From NCBI GenBank assembly GCA_003153755.1, contig PMBG01000197.1, positions 1 to 40,391 on the forward strand: 40,391 nucleotides of DNA, in the 5' to 3' direction. Numbering within the stretch: position 1 is the first letter of the stretch; every line of letters begins with the position of its first letter. The stretch is from Chloroflexota bacterium (lineage in GTDB: Bacteria > Chloroflexota > Limnocylindria > Limnocylindrales > CSP1-4). Under the pieces are notes generated by a model, which worked only from the letters and a program-made list of their open reading frames with translations, was not told where the DNA came from and ran no database searches. The position numbers and the translations under genes were made by a program. Below are positions 35,211-40,391 of this stretch, piece after piece.

Positions 35211-36567
35211 AGGCCGGGCCGAGAAGCCCAAGACCACCCGTGCCGCCGAGCCGCGCGTGCACTCCGACAGGCCCGTCGACCCCAAGGAGGCCGAGATAAG
35301 GGCCGAGAAGAACGCAGCCAAGCGCCTCGGCAAGTCCCTGGGTCCGGGCCTGATAACAGGGGCATCCGACGACGATCCCTCGGGCATTGGGACCTACGCC
35401 CAGGCAGGAGCCCAGTACGGCTTTGCCACGCTCTGGACGACCATCGCGATGCTGCCCATGCAGACGGCAGTCCAGTACATGTGCGCCAAGATCGGCCTGG
35501 TGACCGGCAAGGGATTGGCAGGCGTGCTGCGGGAGCACTATCACCGTGCCCTCTATCCGGCCGTGATCGGCCTGGTCCTCGCCAACACCCTGAACGCCGG
35601 CGCCGACATCGGAGCGATCGCGGCGGCCATCAACCTGCTCGTGCCGCCCATCCCGTCTATCGTCTTCGTCCTGCCGGTCAGCCTGGGGATCATCGCGCTC
35701 CAGGTCTTCGGAGGCTATCGGCTCATCGACAAGGTATTCAAGTGGCTGTCGTTGGCCCTGCTCGCATACATCGGGGCGGCCCTCTTCGCGCGGCCCGAAA
35801 TCGTGAAGGTCCTCCTCGGATCGCTGGTGCCGACCATCTCTCTCGACCCGGCATATATCGGCATCCTCGTCGCCCTGCTCGGCACCACGATCTCGCCTTA
35901 CCTCTTCTTCTGGCAGGCCAGCCAGGAAGTCGAGGAGCAGATGAGCATCGGTCGGCGCACGCTACGACAGCGCCGGGGGGCCAGTCCGTTCGAGCTCAAG
36001 TACGCCCTTTGGGACACGATGGCGGGGATGGTCTTCTCCGAGATCGTGGCCTACTTCATCATCCTCACCACCGGAGCCACCTTGTTCGTGGCGGGCAAGC
36101 ACGATGTAGCCTCGGCAACCGACGCCGCCCAGGCGTTGCGCCCGCTCGCGGGCGACGCGTCCGCGTTCCTGCTTGCCATCGGGCTCATCGGCGCTGGCGT
36201 ACTGGCCGTGCCCGTCCTGACGGGCTCCGCGGCGTACGGCGTCTCCGAGGCTTTCGGCTGGCGATCCGGGCTCGATCACAAGGTCACTCGCGCGCCGCAG
36301 TTCTACCTTGTCATCGTGGCTGCGACGCTCGTCGGGATGGCCCTCAATTTCCTCGGCGTCCCTCCGATAACGGCCCTCGTCCTGAGCGCCGTGCTGAACG
36401 GCATCATCGCCGTGCCGCTCGTCTTCCTGGTAATGATCGTGTGCAACGATCGTGCGGCGATGGGGGAGAGGACCAACGGACGTCTATTGAACATCATCGG
36501 GTGGACGACCACGATCGCGATGGGCCTGGCTGCCGTTGGCCTGATCGTGACCACGATTCTTGGGTAG
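35200..36567 (+). CDS. NRAMP (SLC11) family transporter with non-canonical metal motifs
   Basis: A 455-residue protein with about eleven helices after a 45-residue charged N-terminus. TM1 carries DDDPSGIGTY (DPSG at 59-62) where canonical NRAMPs have DPGN, and TM6 carries TTISPYLFFWQ (about 230-240) where they have MPH. The Asp is kept but the Asn and Met ligands are lost. NRAMP-related Mg2+ transporters and other divergent members also lack the metal-selecting Met, so the substrate may not be Mn2+ or Fe2+. ATG 35200 overlaps the phosphatase gene by 11 bases, so it is translationally coupled. Last gene of the operon. Confidence 0.9.
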   Translation: MTTEGRAEKPKTTRAAEPRVHSDRPVDPKEAEIRAEKNAAKRLGKSLGPGLITGASDDDPSGIGTYAQAGAQYGFATLWTTIAMLPMQTAVQYMCAKIGLVTGKGLAGVLREHYHRALYPAVIGLVLANTLNAGADIGAIAAAINLLVPPIPSIVFVLPVSLGIIALQVFGGYRLIDKVFKWLSLALLAYIGAALFARPEIVKVLLGSLVPTISLDPAYIGILVALLGTTISPYLFFWQASQEVEEQMSIGRRTLRQRRGASPFELKYALWDTMAGMVFSEIVAYFIILTTGATLFVAGKHDVASATDAAQALRPLAGDASAFLLAIGLIGAGVLAVPVLTGSAAYGVSEAFGWRSGLDHKVTRAPQFYLVIVAATLVGMALNFLGVPPITALVLSAVLNGIIAVPLVFLVMIVCNDRAAMGERTNGRLLNIIGWTTTIAMGLAAVGLIVTTILG

Positions 36568-36654
36568 GGGCAGGTTGTCCCCGAATCGCGAAACCGGCTG
36601 CGGAAGGCGCGTCTGGGGACGTCAGACCTTGGGCACCTTCCGCTCCGCCGGCGG

Positions 36655-37035
36655 TCAGATCGTGAGGAGTCGGTCGAAGAAGGACCGGTAGTGCTGCAGG
36701 GCGACCCGGAGATCTTCCGTCGAGATGGTCTCGCCTTGAACCAGCTGCGGTTCGAGCTTCGCTCGCTTCTCGGCGAAGGTCTTCGCGAGCTGCTTCATGA
36801 CCTCCGCAACGAGGAGATCGGCCTGCTCGACCGATCGTCCGGGCTCGTCCACGAAGCTTGCCTGGATGTCCAGCCACCGAGTCCGGAATGAGTCGGCCGC
36901 GCCCGGCGCGAAGAGCAGGATGCTGCTCCTTCTGGTTGTTCGGCGCAGGCTCGGGGTACTGAACCGCGGCCGCTTCGGGCGCCGGAGAGCGAGGCTCGGA
37001 GTGTCGTTCGTTGGGAGCGTCGCCGGTTCGTTCAT
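36655..37035 (-). CDS. Unknown protein, soluble member of a tandem paralogous pair
   Basis: A 126-residue protein. The N-terminal third is Arg/Pro-rich; the rest is helical: RTRWLDIQASFVDEPGRSVEQADLLVAEVM, a charged helix and TEDLRVALQHYRSFFDRLL. The same pattern occurs in the gene immediately upstream (DEWQVMQATFVDDPSAAAQDADALIGRVM, NTEDLRQAVLNSHALFTEM), so the two are tandem paralogues. ATG 37035 overlaps the upstream stop (ATGA), which indicates coupling. I know of no function. It converges with the NRAMP gene. Confidence 0.75.
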   Translation of the reverse strand: MNEPATLPTNDTPSLALRRPKRPRFSTPSLRRTTRRSSILLFAPGAADSFRTRWLDIQASFVDEPGRSVEQADLLVAEVMKQLAKTFAEKRAKLEPQLVQGETISTEDLRVALQHYRSFFDRLLTI

Positions 37036-37658
37036 CGGGCCGCAACCGGGACGGGGGGCTCCGCTACGGACTCGACGGCCGGCTGCTCTTCCGCCGTCGG
37101 CTGCTCCTGCACCATCTCGGTGAACAACGCGTGTGAATTGAGTACGGCCTGGCGCAGGTCCTCGGTATTGGCCTGGCCGTCCGCGGCGCGGAGCGCGATC
37201 TCGTGCGCGGTGCGGTAGCGGTCGAGGATCGCGGGATGGTCCACCGACACATCGGCGGAGCGCTGCTCGTAGTCGCTCTCGGGGTAGCCACGAGCGGCCA
37301 TGACTCGCCCGATCAACGCGTCGGCATCCTGAGCGGCAGCTGATGGATCGTCGACGAAGGTGGCCTGCATGACCTGCCACTCGTCGTTGAAGCTCTTGCC
37401 TTCGTCGGCCGTCAGGGGCTGGATGTCGAACCCCGTGACGCGCTTCTGACGGGCCGTGAGCTCGCTCTCCGCGGAGCGAACGTCGCCCTTCTCGGCCACG
37501 GTCCGGTCGTATTCGGTCCCGAACCGCTGCCGCAGCTGCTGGCTCGTCTGCTCCGTCTCGTTCCGCCGTCGAGTTTGCTGGGTTGAGTACAAGCGCGCGG
37601 CCACGATCACGATCGCGACGATCACGACCGCGGCGATTATCAATGAGGCAATAGGCAT
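37032..37658 (-). CDS. Unknown membrane-anchored helical protein, member of a tandem paralogous pair
   Basis: A 208-residue protein. One N-terminal membrane helix (ASLIIAAVVIVAIVIVAARLY) is followed by a long charged helical region (TQQTRRRNETEQTSQQLRQ), then the domain shared with the next gene: FNDEWQVMQATFVDDP, ADALIGRVMAARGYPESDYEQRSADVSVDHP and TEDLRQAV. The tail is Pro/Glu-rich. ATG 37658 has GAGGA eight bases upstream. Two sequence signals lie before it: a 17-bp inverted repeat at 37722-37738 and a GGGTTTTCATCCTCG element at 37786-37800. This points to a regulated stress or envelope gene of unknown role. Confidence 0.8.
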   Translation of the reverse strand: MPIASLIIAAVVIVAIVIVAARLYSTQQTRRRNETEQTSQQLRQRFGTEYDRTVAEKGDVRSAESELTARQKRVTGFDIQPLTADEGKSFNDEWQVMQATFVDDPSAAAQDADALIGRVMAARGYPESDYEQRSADVSVDHPAILDRYRTAHEIALRAADGQANTEDLRQAVLNSHALFTEMVQEQPTAEEQPAVESVAEPPVPVAAR

Positions 37659-37721
37659 GATGGAGTTCCTCGTTCGGCTCCGGACCGGGATGCGTTTCCC
37701 CCGGGCCGCAGCGTCTTGATC

Positions 37722-37738
37722 GATACCAGTCTGGTATC
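37722..37738. promoter_or_regulatory. 17-bp inverted repeat upstream of the 208-aa membrane protein
   Basis: GATACCAGTCTGGTATC has perfect 8-base arms around a single T. It lies 64 bases before the start codon and just downstream of the GGGTTTTCATCCTCG element, a usual place for an operator near the transcription start. Confidence 0.5.
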
Positions 37739-37785
37739 TCGAAGCCGCCTGATCGCTCACGCTAGTCTCAAAGCCGGCTGCGGCG

Positions 37786-37800
37786 CGAGGATGAAAACCC
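37786..37800 (-). promoter_or_regulatory. GGGTTTTCATCCTCG element, copy 2
   Basis: Exact copy of GGGTTTTCATCCTCG on the minus strand, 128 bases upstream of the 208-aa membrane protein gene. Downstream, at 37762-37765, is CTAG in GACTAGCG, resembling the GGCTAGTAG found after copy 3. Confidence 0.55.
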
Positions 37801-37877
37801 ACGATTCCGGCGTAATCATCCGATCGGCGGCGATCCCGGCGGTCTGCCGGATCGCCCGAAGATGGTGATTTGCGCGC

Positions 37878-38069
37878 TTAGCGCCGGCGGCGTCGGGCCG
37901 GCCCGAAGGTCAACCAGTCGACCATGACTCCGACTCCCCAGGCCATAAGCCGCAGGAGCCAATACACGATGGCCAGCGGCCACGCCACTATCAGGCGCAG
38001 GAGCGAGATGAGCCAGCCATGATCGCCACCCTGGCGAGTGATGACGATTTGGGGACGATCGCTACCCAT
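37878..38069 (-). CDS. Small basic membrane-associated protein, unknown function
   Basis: A 63-residue protein with a Trp-rich hydrophobic middle (LISLLRLIVAWPLAIVYWLLRLMAWGVGVMV) and a strongly basic tail (GPARRRRR). One or two membrane passes are likely. Its ATG at 38069 overlaps the stop of the acidic upstream gene by eight bases (ATGGGTAG), so the two form a coupled pair. No family recognised. Confidence 0.6.
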   Translation of the reverse strand: MGSDRPQIVITRQGGDHGWLISLLRLIVAWPLAIVYWLLRLMAWGVGVMVDWLTFGPARRRRR

Positions 38070-38292
38070 TACTCGCGCCGAACGGAGCTCGGGTCATATC
38101 CAAGCCCGCTGCGCCGTCCTCTTCATCCCGGCGCTCGTACCGCCCGGGCAAGCCATCTATGGCTCCCTCGTTCGACGGGTCGCCGGGCTCGGCATCGATG
38201 GGCGGCAATGGTCCGACGTCGGCCCCGATTGGGTCTGGCCTCGGGGTCTCGATGAGCGGCGCGTCAGAACTGGCAGCACTGTCGTGGGTCAC
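38062..38292 (-). CDS. Small acidic Pro/Asp-rich protein, unknown function
   Basis: A 76-residue protein rich in Asp, Pro, Gly and Ala (IETPRPDPIGADVGPLPPID), probably disordered and soluble. GTG 38292 has AGAAGGA six bases upstream, a good site. Its end overlaps the basic membrane protein gene. The opposite charges of the two coupled products suggest that they could bind one another (inference only). Confidence 0.55.
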   Translation of the reverse strand: MTHDSAASSDAPLIETPRPDPIGADVGPLPPIDAEPGDPSNEGAIDGLPGRYERRDEEDGAAGLDMTRAPFGASNG

Positions 38293-38407
38293 GGGATGTC
38301 CTTCTGAGTACGCGGCCGACGAACGCGCGGATCACGCGCCGGCGGGCATAAGAACCGTGGCGCCGTAGTCCGTGCGCGTCTTTGGTCGCGTGCTACCGCC
38401 AGATCTT

Positions 38408-38479
38408 CTAGCGCCGGTAGAGGGTGAAGCCGCCGCCGAACAGCAGGACCAGGATGATGATGACGAGCAAGAGTTCCAT
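38408..38479 (-). CDS. 23-aa single-helix membrane peptide
   Basis: MELLLVIIILVLLFGGGFTL-YRR: a hydrophobic helix, a Gly hinge and a basic end. Similar very small hydrophobic peptides with a GGG hinge occur widely in bacteria, without known function. ATG 38479 is preceded by GAAAGAAGG at a normal distance, and a GGGTTTTCATCCTCG element and a CTAG box lie upstream. It is too short for most gene callers. Confidence 0.6.
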   Translation of the reverse strand: MELLLVIIILVLLFGGGFTLYRR

Positions 38480-38526
38480 GGGAGACCTTCTTTCACTACT
38501 AGCCTGCTCGTCCTCAGCCGATGAAA

Positions 38527-38541
38527 CGAGGATGAAAACCC
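38527..38541 (-). promoter_or_regulatory. GGGTTTTCATCCTCG element, copy 3
   Basis: Exact copy on the minus strand, 48 bases upstream of the 23-aa peptide gene. CTAG (38499-38502) lies between the element and the start, where a -10 region could be. Confidence 0.55.
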
Positions 38542-38557
38542 CGTCTTCCGTGTGGGC

Positions 38558-39304
38558 CTAGATCGTTGGTGCCGTGATCGTCACGCCCGACAACTTGTCG
38601 ATGCCGATGTCCATGGTCACCGTCTCGTGCGAGGGCGTACCGAAGATCTTCTGCTCGAGGGACGCGGCAACGCTCAGGCCTGCCGGAGTCCCGTCGTCCT
38701 CCGCCCAGAAGCACAGACTGCTGATGGCGAGCTTCTCCTGACCGGGACCGGCCGCGATGCCAAAGGCTGAAAGGTCCACGCCCGCCATTTCGGCGACGGA
38801 GAGCTGATGAAGGTGTCTGCCGAACTTGACCTCCAAGCCCTCGTCGATCAGGACGATGCCGCTGCCCACAAAACCCTGAAGCGTCTTGCCTGGGGCCGGC
38901 GCTTCGGTCCATTTGCCGCCGTTCGTCCGCGAGTACGCCGAGTCGCCGACCACGACGTTGTCGTTCGATCCAGCGATGCCCAGGACCTTCGAGGAGATCG
39001 AGACGTCGCTGTCTACGCCTTTGACCTTGAATGTTCCCGTGATCGCGCCCGAGCTCGAGCCGATGAACAGGGCCACCTTGACGGACCCCACAACGGAGCC
39101 CTGGGCCTGGAAATCAGTGCCTGCGACCCGGGCTTTGAAATTGCCCACCGTCGACGTCGACTTCGGCGTCGAGGCAGCCCTGGCAGTGGCTGGAGCAGAT
39201 GTCCGGACGCCGGTGAGCATCGCGCGTCTGCGCCTCCAGGCTGCCACCGAGCCCACCGCGAGGACCACGGCCATTCCCAGGGCAGCACGGCGAACGGCGG
39301 ACAC
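38558..39304 (-). CDS. Exported or membrane-anchored beta-rich protein, unknown function
   Basis: A 248-residue protein. An N-terminal hydrophobic segment (AALGMAVVLAVGSVAAW) is followed by RRRR and a Ser/Thr/Ala linker, then a beta-strand-rich domain with STVGNFKARVAGTDFQAQGSV, GAITGTFKVKGVDSDVSISSKV and a C-terminal HETVTMDIGIDKLSGVTITAP. The repeated short strands recall lipid-binding lipoprotein folds such as LppX/LprG, but there is no lipobox and the resemblance is only general. The GTG start at 39304 shares one base with the stop of the permease gene upstream, so the two are probably co-translated. Confidence 0.7.
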   Translation of the reverse strand: MSAVRRAALGMAVVLAVGSVAAWRRRRAMLTGVRTSAPATARAASTPKSTSTVGNFKARVAGTDFQAQGSVVGSVKVALFIGSSSGAITGTFKVKGVDSDVSISSKVLGIAGSNDNVVVGDSAYSRTNGGKWTEAPAPGKTLQGFVGSGIVLIDEGLEVKFGRHLHQLSVAEMAGVDLSAFGIAAGPGQEKLAISSLCFWAEDDGTPAGLSVAASLEQKIFGTPSHETVTMDIGIDKLSGVTITAPTI

Positions 39305-40391
39305 TATGAGACGCTTCTCTCTTCGCGCTGAGTGGCGTAGATGGCCTCGGCCTGGTCGGCCGCTTCTGCCAGGACTTCCTCCGGCGTGGCTTCAGGGTAG
39401 GCCGCCCGAATCGCGGAGGTGACCTCGAGCAGGTTCATGCCTTCGACTTCCTGAACCGCCTGGATGTTGATGACGTAGTTGGCCAGCATCGAGAGGACTG
39501 CCGCCACCGGCAACCCAAAGAGCGCGCCCCAGATCCCGGCAACTTGCGCTCCGACCAGGACGGACAGGAGGGTGACGAGCGGGTGAACCCCCGACGTCCT
39601 CTTCATCAGCCGCGGCACCGCCAGGTTCATGATCAGCGCCTGGCCGATGAATAGCACGAGGGCGACCGGGATGAAGGCGCCGGGCACGAAGGCCGCGGCG
39701 ATGAAGATGGGCGGCAGCAGAGCCAGGCCCGGGCCCACGAAGGGGATCGGCATGCAAACCGCCGCGATCAGGCACAGGAGGAACAGATACGGGAGGCCGA
39801 AGACCAGGCCAACGGCGATCGTCAGGGCGACCTGGATCGCGATGAGGATCACCTGGGACCAGAGCCACCCTCTGAAGGCTCGGCCAACCGACCGATCGAA
39901 CAGATCGAGCTGGGTCTCGAAGCGGTTTGGGATCACCCTGCGCCATTTGGCCTGAAGGCCATCAGCGTCGGAGACGATGAAGATGGACAGGATCAGGATC
40001 ATCGAGAGGGTGCCCATGATCGAGGCCACGGTTCCGGCGATGGCGCCGGACTGAGTTCCGAGGGTCGTCTTGATGTCGGGCAGGATCCGGCCCTCTCCCT
40101 CGCGGAACAGGGCGGCCAGGTCGATCGTCCCGGTGCTGATTCCCAGGCCCTTCTGGAGCGAAGTCAGGCTGCCGCTGATGGTCGCGGTGCCCTCGTCGAG
40201 TCGATTCACCAGGCTCTGTGCCTCGGTGACGCCGATTGAACCGGCCGCGAGAACCAGACCCACAAGGGCGAGGGCTACGCAGGCGTAGACGAGACCGACG
40301 GCGATGCCGCGTCCAAGGTGCAGGCGGTTGGCCGCCCCGTCGACGACCGGGCTGACGATGAAGGCCAGCAGCCAGGCCAGAAAGCAGATCG
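39304..40391 (-). CDS. AI-2E family transporter (PerM/YdiK type), 5' end outside the window
   Basis: The frame is open to the window edge, so at least 361 residues are visible and the true start lies beyond 40391. The sequence begins FLAWLLAFIVSPVVDGAANRL and holds the family marks IVSDADGLQAKWRRVIPNRFETQ, GRAFRGWLWSQ, GLPYLFLLCLIAAVCMPIPFVGPGLALLPP and SGVHPLVTLLSVLVGAQVAGIWGALFGLPVAAVL, a conserved C-terminal block. About eight helices. Family members export small molecules, from autoinducer-2 to Na+/H+ exchange in some; the substrate cannot be told here. The C-terminus has an acidic helix (EEVLAEAADQAEAIY). Confidence 0.9.
   Translation of the reverse strand, partial: ICFLAWLLAFIVSPVVDGAANRLHLGRGIAVGLVYACVALALVGLVLAAGSIGVTEAQSLVNRLDEGTATISGSLTSLQKGLGISTGTIDLAALFREGEGRILPDIKTTLGTQSGAIAGTVASIMGTLSMILILSIFIVSDADGLQAKWRRVIPNRFETQLDLFDRSVGRAFRGWLWSQVILIAIQVALTIAVGLVFGLPYLFLLCLIAAVCMPIPFVGPGLALLPPIFIAAAFVPGAFIPVALVLFIGQALIMNLAVPRLMKRTSGVHPLVTLLSVLVGAQVAGIWGALFGLPVAAVLSMLANYVINIQAVQEVEGMNLLEVTSAIRAAYPEATPEEVLAEAADQAEAIYATQREERSVS

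Noticed and set aside
36568-36654. GTCTG...CAGAC inverted repeat between the NRAMP gene and its convergent neighbour
   Set aside because: Five-base arms only and no T-run; too weak for a terminator call.

Overview
The window is about 40 kb of GC-rich, densely coding chromosomal DNA from a free-living bacterium. The gene content (RDD protein, two TelA-like proteins, GlsB, CsbD, PRC-barrel and UspA stress proteins, a very large cyclic-glucan-synthase-type enzyme, a phage-holin/phosphatase fusion) and codon use suggest a soil or freshwater Chloroflexota or Actinobacteria-like lineage. I cannot assign the phylum from sequence alone. I see no rRNA, tRNA, CRISPR array, insertion sequence or prophage.

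Layout. 1-4.0 kb: 3' end of a Mg2+ P-type ATPase (+), then on the minus strand a small membrane protein, a Pro/Gly/Tyr-rich RDD protein and a methyl-accepting chemotaxis protein. 4.1-7.6 kb: MscL with a zinc-ribbon tail, an M24 peptidase homologue with altered metal ligands, an SGNH-hydrolase lipoprotein and a ZIP transporter. 7.7-10 kb: an extradiol-dioxygenase family protein and a MarR regulator, divergent from a LUD-domain gene across a perfect 16-bp palindrome; the LUD gene ends in a clear intrinsic terminator. 10-11.1 kb: a compact arsenic module (ArsR divergent from a 60-aa protein plus ArsN2) around a near-perfect operator. 11.2-15.3 kb: two tandem TelA paralogues, then AraC-type, VOC and small cysteine-containing genes. 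15.4-24 kb: one 2,892-codon GT84-GH94 cyclic beta-1,2-glucan synthase-like gene.

24-32.1 kb is a stress and metal-handling cluster: tandem UspA, a CDF-type transporter, FMN reductase, VIT1/CCC1-like transporter, an atypical OmpR-type response regulator, a DksA-like protein without zinc cysteines, a PRC-barrel protein, a 330-aa protein of unknown function, GlsB and CsbD. 32.3-36.6 kb is an overlapping three-gene operon: MBL-fold hydrolase, holin-like/alkaline-phosphatase fusion, NRAMP-type transporter. 36.7-40.4 kb is a run of minus-strand genes for small or exported proteins of unknown function, including a tandem paralogous pair and a 23-aa membrane peptide, ending in a truncated AI-2E family permease.

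The most notable signal is non-coding. A roughly 50-60 bp element built on ATGACGG-n-CCGTCATGAC occurs four times. Each copy lies upstream of a different stress-cluster gene (usp, CDF, FMN reductase, DksA-like) and each is in the same orientation relative to that gene. A second 15-bp element, GGGTTTTCATCCTCG, occurs three times upstream of small stress or envelope genes. Together they suggest two coordinated, undescribed stress regulons. Two NRAMP/CDF transporters, one M24 enzyme, the response regulator and the DksA-like protein also lack canonical active-site or ligand residues.
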